A DNA stretch of 64,000 bases from Sphaerochaetaceae bacterium (GCA_028532765.1 JAQQAR010000062.1:32016-96015); one strand, 5' to 3'; numbered from the stretch's first letter, positions 25,470-35,100 are shown. Numbers and translations are program-made. The notes: generated by a model from the sequence alone, not told the origin.

Positions 25470-26204
25470 CTACTCTCCGCTCTCGGTCAATTCTAGGAAC
25501 AGTGCTTCCAATGATGCATCAAGCTCCATCTCACGTGATTGCAGATCCTTGAAGGTTCCGTTGTACAACAACCTTCCCTCCTTGATGATCCCTAGGCTAC
25601 TACAAAGTTGCTGGGCAACTTCCAATACATGGGTGGAAAAGAATACCGTATTCCCTGATTCAGCAAACTCACCCAGGAGCGTTTTAAGGATGAAGGCTGC
25701 TTTTGGATCCAATCCAACCATGGGTTCATCCAAGATAAGCAACTTAGGTGAAGGCAACAGGGCTGATATGATAGAAAGCTTCTGTTTCATCCCATGGCTA
25801 TAGGAAGAGATTTCATCCTTCAAAGCATGCGAGAGCAACAAACGCTCCCCAAGCTCATCAATCCGTTGCTTACGTTCTGCACTGCCAACCCCATAGAGAT
25901 CTGCAATGAAGAAGAGATGCTCATACCCACTCATTCTCTCATAAAAAAGCGGTTCATCAGGTACATATCCGATCAATCGCTTGTAGCTGAGAGGATCAGA
26001 ATGAAGGGAGTATCCCATAAAACTGATGGATCCGGAGTCTGGTTTGAGCAAACCAGTAAGCATCTTGATGGTGGTGCTTTTCCCAGCCCCGTTGGGACCA
26101 AGGAATCCGAATATCTGTCCAGGTGCAATGGAGAGATTCAGTGTATCGACTGCATTCCTTGGTTGATTACCATATCGCTTGGTTAGTTGATCACATATCA
26201 GCAT
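25470..26204 (-). CDS. ABC transporter ATP-binding protein (exporter type)
   Basis: 244 aa. Walker A GPNGAGKSTTIK, Q-loop GYVPDEPLFYERMSG, signature YSHGMKQKLSIISALL (SHGMKQK in place of LSGGQ, common in ABC-2/CcmA-like ATPases), Walker B KLLILDEPMVGLDP and switch FFSTHVLEVAQQL. GGAGG lies 7 nt upstream of the ATG. Co-transcribed with the permease gene from the promoter at 26222-26250. Divergent from argG. Confidence 0.92.
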   Translation of the reverse strand: MLICDQLTKRYGNQPRNAVDTLNLSIAPGQIFGFLGPNGAGKSTTIKMLTGLLKPDSGSISFMGYSLHSDPLSYKRLIGYVPDEPLFYERMSGYEHLFFIADLYGVGSAERKQRIDELGERLLLSHALKDEISSYSHGMKQKLSIISALLPSPKLLILDEPMVGLDPKAAFILKTLLGEFAESGNTVFFSTHVLEVAQQLCSSLGIIKEGRLLYNGTFKDLQSREMELDASLEALFLELTESGE

Positions 26205-26221
26205 TTGTCTACCTCCACTGC

Positions 26222-26250
26222 AGTATAGAGTGGAAAATATGATTTGGCAA
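26222..26250 (-). promoter_or_regulatory. Promoter of the ABC exporter operon
   Basis: Minus strand: TTGCCA, 17-nt spacer, TATACT; initiation ~15 nt downstream of the -35/-10 unit, just ahead of GGAGG. Confidence 0.6.
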
Positions 26251-26283
26251 TAACTATTTCGAATATTTTCGAATTAGTATTGA

Positions 26284-26360
26284 TGAATATTAATGCAGTA
26301 TATTTCTGGATATATTCGATTTTAATTGCATATATAACGATATTGACGAATATTTATGCA
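26284..26360. promoter_or_regulatory. Tandem ARG-box-like operators upstream of argG
   Basis: Four 14-bp motifs start at 26284 (TGAATATTAATGCA), 26305 (TCTGGATATATTCG, reverse CGAATATATCCAGA), 26326 (TTGCATATATAACG) and 26347 (CGAATATTTATGCA), each exactly 21 bp apart. The first and last are close to ArgR boxes of the TGAATwwwwATKCA type. ArgR hexamers bind boxes about 21 bp apart (centre to centre). The last motif ends 8 bp before the argG -35. The region is AT-rich, so the two middle boxes may be coincidental. Confidence 0.5.
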
Positions 26361-26368
26361 TAAACCTC

Positions 26369-26397
26369 TTGTCATTCTACACAAGAATTACTACACT
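26369..26397 (+). promoter_or_regulatory. argG promoter
   Basis: TTGTCA, 17-nt spacer, TACACT; initiation near 26404, a ~31-nt leader containing GGGAG. Confidence 0.6.
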
Positions 26398-26434
26398 GAC
26401 GGCAGAATACAATACCGAACAGGGAGATACGAAT

Positions 26435-27652
26435 ATGGACAAGGAAAAAATCATTCTGGCATACAGCGGAGGACTTGATACCTCGGTAATCCTGAAATGG
26501 CTTGCCAATAAAGGGTTTGATGTTATCGCCTATGTGGCAAATGTCGGACAGAACGAGGATTTTGCAGCTATTGAAAAGAAGGCTTTGGCTACTGGTGCTT
26601 CTAAAGTATACGTGGAGGACCTCAGAGAGGAATTGGTCACTGACTACATCTTCCCTGCCCTCCAGGCAAATACAATCTATGAAGGTACCTATATGCTGGG
26701 AACCTCCCTGGCCCGTCCGATCATCGCAAAACGCCAGATTGAAATTGCCCGCAAGGAAGGAACCGTCTATGTTTCCCATGGCGCCACAGGCAAGGGAAAT
26801 GACCAGGTCCGCTTTGAGTTCGGTTACTATATGCATATGCCTGAAGTTAAGATCATCAGTCCATGGAAAGACCCAGAATGGCTTAGTCAGTTCGAGGGAA
26901 GAAGCGATATGATCGCCTACGCAAAGAAGTATGATATCCCAGTCAAGGCATCCACCAAGAAGCCATACAGCGAAGACGAGAATCTCATCCACATAAGCCA
27001 TGAGGCCGGTATCCTGGAGGATCCTTCACTTCGCGCTGATGATGATGTGTACAGCCTTACCCTAAGCCCGAAGGAAGCCAAGGATGAGGAAACACTGCTC
27101 ACCTTCACCTTCGAGGATGGCATCCCTGTCTCTGTGAAGAACGAGAACGACCAAACGGTAGTCACTGATCCGTTGCAGATGATTCTCTATCTCAACAAGA
27201 TGGGACATGACAACGCAATCGGCCGTGTGGATATGGTTGAAAACCGCTATATCGGAATCAAGAGTCGCGGTGTTTATGAGACCCCGGGTTGTGAAATCCT
27301 TTGGAAGGCTCACCATAATCTTGAGGGCATTACCATGGACAAGGAAGCAATGCATTTGAGGGACAGCCTCATGCCCAAGTATTCTGAATTGATCTACAAT
27401 GGTTACTGGGGTGCTCCTGAGTTTGAGATGCTTCGCTCTGCCTTCACCGTAAGCCAGAAACATGTTACTGGTACCAGCAAGGTTGTACTGTACAAGGGTA
27501 ATGTCATCTTCGCTGGCGTGGAAAGCCCCTTCTCCCTCTACGACGAGGAGATGGGAAGCATGGACAAGGCTGGAGGGTATGAGCCAGTTGATTGCAAGGG
27601 ATTCATCAATATCAATGCAATCCGCTTGATCGCCAGTTCCAAACGCGGTTAA
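26435..27652 (+). CDS. argG: Argininosuccinate synthase
   Basis: 405 aa; joins citrulline and aspartate with ATP, the penultimate step of arginine synthesis. Characteristic motifs are [17 protein letters not shown] (PP-loop), [33 protein letters not shown] and [10 protein letters not shown]. The ATG at 26435 follows GGGAG by 8 nt; 22 extra in-frame codons upstream overlap the promoter and are rejected. argH is not adjacent. The upstream region has a tandem of ARG-box-like motifs, so ArgR control is likely. Confidence 0.97.
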   Translation: MDKEKIILAYSGGLDTSVILKWLANKGFDVIAYVANVGQNEDFAAIEKKALATGASKVYVEDLREELVTDYIFPALQANTIYEGTYMLGTSLARPIIAKRQIEIARKEGTVYVSHGATGKGNDQVRFEFGYYMHMPEVKIISPWKDPEWLSQFEGRSDMIAYAKKYDIPVKASTKKPYSEDENLIHISHEAGILEDPSLRADDDVYSLTLSPKEAKDEETLLTFTFEDGIPVSVKNENDQTVVTDPLQMILYLNKMGHDNAIGRVDMVENRYIGIKSRGVYETPGCEILWKAHHNLEGITMDKEAMHLRDSLMPKYSELIYNGYWGAPEFEMLRSAFTVSQKHVTGTSKVVLYKGNVIFAGVESPFSLYDEEMGSMDKAGGYEPVDCKGFININAIRLIASSKRG

Positions 27653-27665
27653 GCTGTTAGTCACT

Positions 27666-27697
27666 ACCGCCTTCAAAGACTGAGGGCGGTATTTTAT
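27666..27697 (+). terminator. Terminator after argG
   Basis: A 10-bp stem (ACCGCCTTCA with TGAGGGCGGT, one G-T pair) with a 5-nt loop, followed by ATTTTAT. Confidence 0.75.
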
Positions 27698-27742
27698 CTA
27701 CAGAGAAACGTATGCTATAGTGGTGGTTGGAGATTGAGTACT

Positions 27743-28216
27743 ATGGATGCGAGAACGTATTTACAATTGGCGATAGACGAAGCACGAAAGACCATGAACA
27801 ACGATGAAGGAGGTCCTTTTGGTGCTGTGATTGTGGACACGACTGATGGTTCTCTCTATGTTGCCTCAAATAGTGTGTTGGCAACCCATGACCCAACTTC
27901 TCATGCAGAAATAAATGCCATCCGTGAAGCGTGCAGGAAGAAAGGGACCCATGACCTTTCTGGTTGCATACTCTACACCACCTGTTATCCTTGTCCGATG
28001 TGTCTCTCTGCAAGCATCTGGGCAAACATCAAGGAGGTGTACTACGGGTGCACACCTGAGGACGCCGAGGCAATTGGATTTCGGGATGATTACATCTATC
28101 GGTACATACAGGAGGGATGCAAGGACCAGGAAGTACTCAACCTTACCCAAGCAGAGAGAGAGATGTGCCTGGATCTCTTTGGCGAATATGCAGAAAATGA
28201 ATCCCAGAGGTACTGA
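27743..28216 (+). CDS. Guanine-deaminase-like nucleoside/base deaminase
   Basis: 157 aa cytidine/deoxycytidylate-deaminase-fold enzyme. Zinc site: HAEINAI (His and catalytic Glu) and TTCYPCPMCLSAS (two Cys). NNDEGGPFGAVIVD, NSVLATHDPTSHAE and the late acidic/aromatic segment GFRDDYIYRYIQE resemble B. subtilis GuaD (guanine to xanthine) more than TadA tRNA deaminases, which are shorter and basic. GGAG lies 10 nt before the ATG. Its stop directly abuts the stop of the convergent arsR-type gene. Substrate assignment is by resemblance only. Confidence 0.75.
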   Translation: MDARTYLQLAIDEARKTMNNDEGGPFGAVIVDTTDGSLYVASNSVLATHDPTSHAEINAIREACRKKGTHDLSGCILYTTCYPCPMCLSASIWANIKEVYYGCTPEDAEAIGFRDDYIYRYIQEGCKDQEVLNLTQAEREMCLDLFGEYAENESQRY

Positions 28217-28522
28217 TCAGAGTAATTCCTGGTAGTGCTCGATACCCATGGCAAGGATGTCGTGGATATGTTCGTCATTGAGACGGTAGAGAACATTACG
28301 CCCGTCCTTTCTGAAACGCACCAAGCGACGGGCCCTGAGGAGTTTGAGTTGTTGGCTGATGGTACTCTGTTGCATATTCAGTTCTTCACTGATTGCATTG
28401 ACGCCTCTCTCCCCCTGTTCAAGCAGAAAGAGGATTTTCAATCGGGTGGGATCTCCGAAGACCTTAAAAAAGTCTGCAATATCGACAATTTCCTCATCCA
28501 ACGGCAATACAAATTCTTCCAT
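28217..28522 (-). CDS. ArsR-family winged-helix regulator
   Basis: 101 aa. KVFGDPTRLKILFLLEQGERGVNAI is followed by the recognition region ELNMQQSTISQQLKLLRARRLV and the wing RFRKDGRNVLYRLND. The ELCVCDL cysteine site of ArsR/SmtB is absent (ELNMQQS), so an alpha3-type metal site is not expected; the signal is unknown. The ATG at 28522 has AGGAG 7-8 nt upstream; 46 in-frame upstream codons are rejected. It is divergent from gltA and may control it through the shared intergenic region. Confidence 0.88.
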   Translation of the reverse strand: MEEFVLPLDEEIVDIADFFKVFGDPTRLKILFLLEQGERGVNAISEELNMQQSTISQQLKLLRARRLVRFRKDGRNVLYRLNDEHIHDILAMGIEHYQELL

Positions 28523-28590
28523 GGGGCATCTCCTGGGATTGATACCTAGTAGTATAACCATTACCTGAGAGAAAGAAAAGAAAGGAATGC

Positions 28591-28639
28591 GTGGGTGGTA
28601 TATTTCCAAAACAATCAAACTAGGATACATTTCACCCAC
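28591..28639. promoter_or_regulatory. gltA promoter flanked by an inverted repeat
   Basis: TTTCCA (28603-28608), 17-nt spacer, TACATT (28626-28631) form a plausible gltA promoter with initiation near 28638. The 7-bp inverted repeat GTGGGTG (28591-28597) / CACCCAC (28633-28639) has one arm upstream of the -35 and one at +1, suitable for a repressor that loops or spans the promoter. The divergent ArsR-family gene is the obvious candidate regulator. Confidence 0.4.
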
Positions 28640-28688
28640 CTGCTCACAAAATACACACACGAAATGACCCCCTAAAGGAGGCTATGAA

Positions 28689-29984
28689 ATGGATATCAAA
28701 GAAAAAGCAGCTAAACTGGTCCTCGAGGACAGCGAATTTGACCTCACTGTCATTACGGACAACATGGGAGGAAAGTCAATCGACATTACCGCCCTGAGAA
28801 AAAGTACTGGCTTCATCACGTATGACCCCGGCTTTGTAAATACAGGATCCTGTATGAGCAATATCTGCTTTGTTGATGGGGAGCAGGGAATCCTCCGCTA
28901 CCGCGGATATGATATTGAGGACCTGGTAGAGAACTGTGACTTCGTTGAGGTTGCCCATCTCCTGATCAAAGGGGAACTTCCCACTCTCGCCCAACGTCAC
29001 ACCTATGCAGATATGCTCAACAGGCACTCACTGCTCCACGTTGACATGAGGAACTTCTTCCGTGACTATCCGCAGGAAGCCCACCCTATGTCAATTCTCT
29101 CGGCAATGGTTGCCTCCCTTTCTGCGTTCTATCCTGAATTGGAGGATGCCGACCCGGAAGAGAATGTTGACTTGACGGTCAGCAGACTGCTTTCCAAGAT
29201 GAGAACCATCGCTGCATTCAGTTATCGTCAGATGAATGGATTGGACTTCGTCGACCCCTCCTACAAGTATTCCTACTGTGAGAACTTCCTGAACATGATG
29301 TTCCATACGCCGGTAAATGCCTATATTCCTGATCCTTTGCATGCCAGGGCATTGAATATCCTCCTGATCCTCCATGCTGACCATGAGCAGAACTGTTCCA
29401 CAAGTGCGGTCCGCCTGGTAGGCAGCAGCGAGGCAAATCTTTATGCATCAGTTGCTGCAGGTTGTTGTGCCCTTTGGGGAAGCAAACATGGTGGAGCCAA
29501 CCAAGCTGTCATGCAGATGTTGTTGAAAATCCATAATGAAGGACTCAGCATCGAGCAGGTAATAGCAATGGCGAAGGACAAGGAGAACCCGTTCAGGCTC
29601 TCTGGATTCGGCCACAGGGTATACAAGACCTATGACCCGAGGGCAAGGATTGCAAAACGTCTCAGCCAGCAAGTCCTGGGTGCTGACAGCCAGAGTGATC
29701 CGCTCTTGCAAATTGCCATGGATCTTGAACAGGCTGCCCTGAATGACCCCTATTTCATCGAACGCAACCTGTATCCAAATGTGGATTTCTATACGGGGAT
29801 AATCTTCCACGCAATTGGGATTCCCGAGTCGATGTTCACCGTGCTCTTTGCCATGGGCCGGCTCCCTGGATGGATTGCCCACTGGCTTGAATGGAGACAC
29901 GATCCGTACCAGAAGATTGGCCGCCCTCGCCAGGTCTACTCGGGCCCACACGTACGCAAGGTGGTACCGCTTGAGGACCGATAA
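28689..29984 (+). CDS. gltA: Citrate synthase
   Basis: 431 aa, condensing acetyl-CoA and oxaloacetate. Conserved blocks: ILRYRGYDIEDLVE, LYASVAAGCCALWGSKHGGANQAV (catalytic His), FGHRVYKTYDPRA (second His/Arg) and YPNVDFYTG (catalytic Asp). AAAGGAGG lies 7 nt upstream of the ATG. Together with the acn and icd genes 2 kb downstream it completes the oxidative branch to 2-oxoglutarate, presumably for glutamate synthesis since no further TCA genes are in view. The last 14 nt overlap the start of a HAD phosphatase gene. Confidence 0.96.
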   Translation: MDIKEKAAKLVLEDSEFDLTVITDNMGGKSIDITALRKSTGFITYDPGFVNTGSCMSNICFVDGEQGILRYRGYDIEDLVENCDFVEVAHLLIKGELPTLAQRHTYADMLNRHSLLHVDMRNFFRDYPQEAHPMSILSAMVASLSAFYPELEDADPEENVDLTVSRLLSKMRTIAAFSYRQMNGLDFVDPSYKYSYCENFLNMMFHTPVNAYIPDPLHARALNILLILHADHEQNCSTSAVRLVGSSEANLYASVAAGCCALWGSKHGGANQAVMQMLLKIHNEGLSIEQVIAMAKDKENPFRLSGFGHRVYKTYDPRARIAKRLSQQVLGADSQSDPLLQIAMDLEQAALNDPYFIERNLYPNVDFYTGIIFHAIGIPESMFTVLFAMGRLPGWIAHWLEWRHDPYQKIGRPRQVYSGPHVRKVVPLEDR

Positions 29985-30639
29985 GGCCCTGATCTTCGAT
30001 TTCAATGGCACCCTGTTTTGGGATACCGAGTATCATCGGCAAGCATGGGGTGCCATTTCATTGCGCCTAAGGAACAGACCGTTCACAGATAAAGAAAGCC
30101 ACCACCTCAACGGGAGAACCAATGCTGAGACAATTGCCTACCTATTGGGGAGAACCCCTAGCGAGGAAGAGGTCTCTCGTATCAGCGGGGAGAAGGAGGA
30201 ACTCTATGAGGATATTTGCCTTGGCAACCGTCCCCTCAGTCTCGCCCCAGGTGCAATCACCCTCTTCAAGCGAGCGAAACTGGCCGGTTTTCAACTTGCT
30301 ATAGCCACCAGTGCAGGAGAGGACAACATCCGGCGCTATGAGGCATGGTTCTCACTCAGCGAGTACGTACCCTCCTCCTTGATCATATATGACAATGGAA
30401 AGAGAAAAGGAAAGCCTGAGCCAGATATCTACCAGGATACCTGCAAGGCCCTGGGCCTCAACCCTGAAGCATGTACGGTCTTTGAAGACACGAAGGCCGG
30501 TATTCTCTCAGCAAGCAGGGCGGGCATTGGGAGCATATATGCTGTTGGAAGCCCTGGAGCAGACATACAGACAATTCAGGCCATGGAGGGGGTCCACGGC
30601 CTGATCACAGATTTTTCCAAGTTTTCTCTAGAGCAATGA
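29971..30639 (+). CDS. HAD-superfamily hydrolase, beta-phosphoglucomutase-like
   Basis: 222 aa. I choose the TTG at 29971: AAGGTGG ends 6 nt upstream and the protein then starts [21 protein letters not shown]. It overlaps gltA by 14 nt, so it is translationally coupled. Motifs: DFNGT (motif I), ATSAG (motif II), KGKPEPDIY (motif III) and [18 protein letters not shown] (motif IV), as in the beta-PGM/CbbY group with an alpha cap. Motif I has Asn at the second position where most phosphatases have the acid/base Asp, so activity may be altered. The substrate is unknown. Convergent with icd, overlapping by 12 nt. Confidence 0.82.
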   Translation: MRTDKALIFDFNGTLFWDTEYHRQAWGAISLRLRNRPFTDKESHHLNGRTNAETIAYLLGRTPSEEEVSRISGEKEELYEDICLGNRPLSLAPGAITLFKRAKLAGFQLAIATSAGEDNIRRYEAWFSLSEYVPSSLIIYDNGKRKGKPEPDIYQDTCKALGLNPEACTVFEDTKAGILSASRAGIGSIYAVGSPGADIQTIQAMEGVHGLITDFSKFSLEQ

Positions 30640-31857
30640 CACCAGATAGGAACCAAATTCCTTCGTTCCCAACTTTGTGCACTCCTTGCCTTCAGCTTCC
30701 ATCAAGCGAGCAAAGTCAGAGGTAACCATCCCATCACTGATCGCCTTCTGGACAACACTGGTAACCAGCTCCGCAGCTTCATTCCATCCAAGGTAGGAGA
30801 GCATCATCTGTGCTGAGAGTACCAGGGATAGAGGGTTCACAATATTCTTTCCAGCAATATCAGGGGCAGTCCCATGGGTTGCTTCAAAGATTGCAAAGCC
30901 GCTCTCATAGTTGATGTTCGCCCCAGGGGCAATACCGATACCACCAACCTCGGCTGCCAAGGCATCCGATACATAATCCCCATTAAGATTGAGCGTGGCA
31001 ATGACATCATAGGCTTCAGGCTTGAGTAAGATATTCTGCAGGAAGGCATCGCAGATACAATCCTGGATGACCAGCGGTTCCTGGCCTTCCCGATCAATCT
31101 TCACGGTTCCATGCTCATCCTCTGTTGCTCCAAATTCGCGTTTTGCAAGTTCATAGCCCCACTTCCTGAATCCACCTTCGGTGAATTTCATGATATTCCC
31201 TTTGTGCACTAATGTAACATTGCGTCGGTTGTTTTCCAGTGCATATGAGATAGCACTGCGAATCAGGCGCTCGCTTCCTTCCACGGAAACCGGTTTGATC
31301 CCCAGGGCACTGGTTTCAGGAAAACGGATCTTGCTCACAGCCATCTCCTCTTTGAGGAATGCGATGACCTTACGAACTTCTTCACTCCCCGCCTCCCATT
31401 CGATGCCGGCATAGATGTCTTCCGTATTCTCACGGAAAACAACCATGTCAACATTCTCGGGGTGTTTGACAGGGGAAGGGACTCCCTGGTAGTAGGAAAC
31501 AGGGCGTAGGCAGACATACAGATCGAGGGTCTGACGGAGGGTTACATTCAAGGAACGGATTCCCTTCCCTATCGGGGTCGTCAAGGGCCCCTTGATAGCC
31601 ACCTTGTACTGCTTGATTGCCTCGAGGGTCTCCTCGGGAAGGTAGTTTCCAGTTAGGTCCTTTGCCTTTCCTCCTGCAAGTATCTCCTTCCAGGTTATCT
31701 GTTTGGTCTCCCCATAGGCTTTTTTGACTGCCGCTTCAACCACATTCTTCATAACCGAGGAGATCTCCTGACCTACCCCATCTCCCTCGATGTAAGGAAT
31801 GATGACACTGTCAGGCACCACCAGGGCTCCATCTTTCATGTGTATTGCCATTTCCAT
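30628..31857 (-). CDS. icd: Isocitrate dehydrogenase, probably NAD-dependent
   Basis: 409 aa E. coli-type homodimeric enzyme: [35 protein letters not shown] (substrate Ser/Asn/Arg), [33 protein letters not shown] and [19 protein letters not shown]. In NADP enzymes the coenzyme loop reads THGTAPKYAG (Lys344-Tyr345 of E. coli); here it is Asp-Ile, the pair associated with NAD use. The ATG at 31857 overlaps the aconitase stop; AAGGAG is 8 nt upstream. acn-icd form an operon. Confidence 0.93.
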   Translation of the reverse strand: MEMAIHMKDGALVVPDSVIIPYIEGDGVGQEISSVMKNVVEAAVKKAYGETKQITWKEILAGGKAKDLTGNYLPEETLEAIKQYKVAIKGPLTTPIGKGIRSLNVTLRQTLDLYVCLRPVSYYQGVPSPVKHPENVDMVVFRENTEDIYAGIEWEAGSEEVRKVIAFLKEEMAVSKIRFPETSALGIKPVSVEGSERLIRSAISYALENNRRNVTLVHKGNIMKFTEGGFRKWGYELAKREFGATEDEHGTVKIDREGQEPLVIQDCICDAFLQNILLKPEAYDVIATLNLNGDYVSDALAAEVGGIGIAPGANINYESGFAIFEATHGTAPDIAGKNIVNPLSLVLSAQMMLSYLGWNEAAELVTSVVQKAISDGMVTSDFARLMEAEGKECTKLGTKEFGSYLVSLL

Positions 31858-33794
31858 CAAGCTTTCTCCTTAAGAATATTCAGCAGACCACCACCAATGA
31901 GCATCGCTCTCTGGCCATCGGTGATATCACAGCGGAGGGTAATCTCCCTGCTCTTGGTCTTGTTTTTCAAGACAACCGTCTCACCCTTGATCTGCTCTGC
32001 TATGTTCTCAATCACCAGTTCATCGTTCTGGTCGAACCGTGAGTAGTCCTCTTCATGCATAAAGGTAAGGGGAACGATACCGAAGTTACACAGATTGTTC
32101 TGGTGGATTCGCTCTATGGAAACGGCGATAACCGCTTTCACCCCGAGGTACATCGGACAGATTGCCGCATGTTCCCGGCTCGATCCCTGGCCATATGAGG
32201 CACCTGCTACGATGAAGTTGTCCTTGCCCCGGTCCTGATTCTCCGTGCAACGTTCACTGAAATGCTCATCAACCGGCTCAAAGACAAACTTGGAGTACAC
32301 GGGGATATTTGAGCGGTACTTGAGCCTGGCTCCAGCAGGCATGATATGGTCGGTGGTGATCTTGTCCCCTACCTTGATCGTCACATACCCATCCAGGTCT
32401 TCCTTGAGCGGGGTGTTCTTTGGTGGGTCTCCGATATTGGGCCCACGGAAGATCTCAACATCACTGCCATCCTCGGGAGGGAATATGAACATGGAGTCAT
32501 CAATCAGAAACTGTTCAGGTTGGACTACCTTGGGGAAGGCAATACCGTGGGAGGAGAGTGGATCGGTGAATTGCCCGCTTAATGCGCTCAGAGCTGCAGT
32601 CTCAGGACTGACCAGATAGACCTGGCCACTCTTGGTTCCACTACGACCTTCGAAGTTGCGGTTGCTGGTCCTGAGAGAGACACCCTCGGTGCCAGGACTC
32701 TGATGGTTTCCAATGCAGAAACCACAGGCACTTTCCAGGATGCGGGCACCACTGGCTATCATCTTCGCCAATGAACCATCCTTGCTGAGCATCAGGAGCA
32801 CTTCACGGCTTCCCGGGGCAATACCAAGGCTTACATGCTCTGCCACTGTATGTCCATCAAGAATATCTGCAACTTTTTTCATATCGGCATAGCTTGAGTT
32901 GGTGCAGGAACCGATAAGTACTTGCTCAATCCGTTTCCCTGCAAGCGATGCTACGGTTGCAATATTCCCAGGTGAATGAGGACATGCTACCTTTGGCTCC
33001 AAGGCTGAGAGGTCAATTTCAAACAGGTCATCATAGACTGCTCCCTCATCAGCACTGAGCTCGACCCAGTCATCTTCTCTTCCCTGCGCCTTCAGGAATG
33101 CGCGTGTTTTCTCGTCCGAGGGGAAGATACTCGTGGTGACGCCACATTCTGCCCCCATGTTGCAGATGGTCGAACGCTCAGGGACTTCAAGTGTTTCGAC
33201 CCCTACTCCGGTGTATTCAAAGATACAGTTCACATTGCCTTTTACCCCGAAGCGCTCAAGAACGGTCAGGATAACATCTTTCGCGGAGACCCAAGGACGG
33301 AGTTTTCCATGGAGACGGATCTCAATGACTTTCGGGCTGATCAAGTGGAAGCTTTGGCCGGCCATGGCAACCGCCACATCGAGCCCACCGGCTCCGATTG
33401 CAATCATACCAATACCACCGCCGGTGGGGGTATGGCTATCACTGCCAAGCAGTGTTTTTCCGGGCTTTCCGAATCGCTCCAGATGCACTTGATGGCAGAT
33501 CCCATTTCCTGGGCGGGAGAATACTACACCCTTGGCAGCGGCAACGGTCTGCAGGTAGTGATGGTCATCTGCGTTCTCGAATCCTACTTGGATGGTATTA
33601 TGATCAACATAGCTCACAGCCAGCTCGTTCTGGACACGATCTAAACCCATTGCCTCAAATTGCAGGTAGGCCATGGTACCGGTGGCATCCTGTGTGAGCG
33701 TCTGGTCTATATGGATCCCGATTGGGTTTCCTGTTCCCAGTGTACCCTCTTCCAGATGGGAAGCTAGAATTTTTTCAGTCAAGGTCTTGCTCAT
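31857..33794 (-). CDS. acn: Aconitate hydratase
   Basis: 645 aa [4Fe-4S] enzyme isomerising citrate to isocitrate. Cluster cysteines occur in [13 protein letters not shown] and [15 protein letters not shown]. Other landmarks are [23 protein letters not shown] (long conserved run) and, in the C-terminal swivel domain, [18 protein letters not shown] and [14 protein letters not shown]. Length and fused swivel domain fit mitochondrial-type/AcnA-like aconitases, not the two-subunit LeuCD. The ATG at 33794 has AGGAG upstream; 38 upstream in-frame codons overlap the promoter. First gene of acn-icd. Confidence 0.95.
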   Translation of the reverse strand: MSKTLTEKILASHLEEGTLGTGNPIGIHIDQTLTQDATGTMAYLQFEAMGLDRVQNELAVSYVDHNTIQVGFENADDHHYLQTVAAAKGVVFSRPGNGICHQVHLERFGKPGKTLLGSDSHTPTGGGIGMIAIGAGGLDVAVAMAGQSFHLISPKVIEIRLHGKLRPWVSAKDVILTVLERFGVKGNVNCIFEYTGVGVETLEVPERSTICNMGAECGVTTSIFPSDEKTRAFLKAQGREDDWVELSADEGAVYDDLFEIDLSALEPKVACPHSPGNIATVASLAGKRIEQVLIGSCTNSSYADMKKVADILDGHTVAEHVSLGIAPGSREVLLMLSKDGSLAKMIASGARILESACGFCIGNHQSPGTEGVSLRTSNRNFEGRSGTKSGQVYLVSPETAALSALSGQFTDPLSSHGIAFPKVVQPEQFLIDDSMFIFPPEDGSDVEIFRGPNIGDPPKNTPLKEDLDGYVTIKVGDKITTDHIMPAGARLKYRSNIPVYSKFVFEPVDEHFSERCTENQDRGKDNFIVAGASYGQGSSREHAAICPMYLGVKAVIAVSIERIHQNNLCNFGIVPLTFMHEEDYSRFDQNDELVIENIAEQIKGETVVLKNKTKSREITLRCDITDGQRAMLIGGGLLNILKEKA

Positions 33795-33824
33795 AGTGGG
33801 CTCCTTTTGGCGTCTTTGTTCTCT

Positions 33825-33854
33825 ATTGTATACGAACTCTGGGTTGTGTGTAAA
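33825..33854 (-). promoter_or_regulatory. acn-icd promoter
   Basis: Minus strand: TTTACA, 18-nt spacer, TACAAT; initiation about 24 nt before the acn ATG. It abuts the stop of the upstream MFS gene. Confidence 0.55.
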
Positions 33855-33855
33855 A

Positions 33856-35052
33856 CTACTTTCCCGTAATCCTGGTCCTTTCAATGAAGAAGGCAACAAG
33901 CAATTCAACCATCACAAGGATGATGGCGGCAGTTCCAATGACAAGCAATACCTTGGAGAAAGAGAGCTGCTCGTACACGCTTCCTCCCACGACTGCTCCC
34001 AGTATGGTTCCTACGGTCAGCAAGACCTCATGAATGATCATTCTCCCCGATCGATTCACACTGCCACTTGCCCCGTGGAACATGCTCTGGTCATAGGCGA
34101 ATGCAAACAGTATTCCAAACAACAGGAAGAAGATTGCAAAGGGAATCGGAGAGGAGAACCCCATGGCAACAAGGGAGAGTACTCCAAAGAGCAGTTGTAC
34201 CAAGAAGATGTATCGCTTCTTGAAGTGCCAGAACTCCAACTTTCCCAGTACCAGAAAACTAAGACAGGTTGCAACCCCACGCACAAGCAAGAGTAAGCCG
34301 GTCTGGCTTTCACTGATCTTCAGGACATCCTGGGCGTACAAGGGGAAGATGGTAAGAATGACACTCATGCCACTGTAAAGAGAGATGATGCCTACCCAGG
34401 CGTAGAAGCGCAGAGGCGTGCTTGCATCCTCCCTACCATTCTCCTTATTGTCGGCATGTTCACTCTGCACAGCCCTGATCCCAGGTACCAGTGCACTGGT
34501 TATTACAAGGAGAAGGAATACCAGGAAAAACATGAGGATGGCAACATAGAAAGGAGTGGTGGTGGAGACTTCGACGAGAATACCTGCAATATAACTGGAG
34601 ACGCCCACTCCAAAAGACCAGGAGAAGTTGAAGGCATTGGAGACATGATTAAGCTGTGCTCCCTCCTTCCCTCTTGAGAACCATCCCTCAATTTGTGGCC
34701 ATAGAAGACTCATGAAAGCCCCATAGAACACCAAAGCAAGGTATGCGATGGAGAGTGTCTTTGTAGAGACAAAGAGCAAGACAGCAATCGCCATCCCAAT
34801 CAGAGAGGTCTCCACTAGGTGGCGTGGACGGAAATGGACGGTGAACTTACCCCCAAGCAGGCAAAAGACCAAGTACGTTGCAGTGGTAATGGAGGCAGCA
34901 ACCCCGATCTGGTCCGCTCCAAGGGAAAAGGCTCTTCGAAGATGGTATACGAGTGCCAGATTGACCATTGCAATGGATAGTTGGCCGAAGAATGAGGCAA
35001 TATTCAGCACCCAGAATTGAATGGCATCACTTTTTTGCTGTGAAACGTACAT
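33856..35052 (-). CDS. MFS transporter
   Basis: 398 aa with ~12 predicted transmembrane helices in two six-helix halves separated by a charged loop (SEHADNKENGREDASTPLRF). The start is the ATG at 35052 with GGAG 6 nt upstream; the reading frame remains open for 112 codons further upstream, but that part is antisense to the DUF212 gene. No substrate-defining motif was recognised. Located just upstream of acn-icd on the same strand, so it might carry a di/tricarboxylate, but that is speculation. Confidence 0.8.
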   Translation of the reverse strand: MYVSQQKSDAIQFWVLNIASFFGQLSIAMVNLALVYHLRRAFSLGADQIGVAASITTATYLVFCLLGGKFTVHFRPRHLVETSLIGMAIAVLLFVSTKTLSIAYLALVFYGAFMSLLWPQIEGWFSRGKEGAQLNHVSNAFNFSWSFGVGVSSYIAGILVEVSTTTPFYVAILMFFLVFLLLVITSALVPGIRAVQSEHADNKENGREDASTPLRFYAWVGIISLYSGMSVILTIFPLYAQDVLKISESQTGLLLLVRGVATCLSFLVLGKLEFWHFKKRYIFLVQLLFGVLSLVAMGFSSPIPFAIFFLLFGILFAFAYDQSMFHGASGSVNRSGRMIIHEVLLTVGTILGAVVGGSVYEQLSFSKVLLVIGTAAIILVMVELLVAFFIERTRITGK

Positions 35053-35071
35053 GACTGCTCCAAGGATAATG

Positions 35072-35100
35072 TTGAGTGCAACTCTAGAACAAGATAGAAT
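35072..35100 (+). promoter_or_regulatory. Promoter of the DUF212 gene
   Basis: TTGAGT, 17-nt spacer, TAGAAT; initiation near 35107, inside the palindrome CTTGCGCAAG (35101-35110). Confidence 0.55.

Noticed and set aside
30628..33794. leuB/leuC (isopropylmalate enzymes) as identity for the icd/acn pair
   Set aside because: Aconitase is a single 645-aa chain with fused swivel domain, and the dehydrogenase has the IDH phosphorylation-loop motif RSLNVTLRQ; LeuB lacks it.
33795..33908. 38-codon extension of aconitase
   Set aside because: It runs through the likely promoter and into the MFS stop region; the ATG at 33794 has AGGAG and gives the usual N-terminus.
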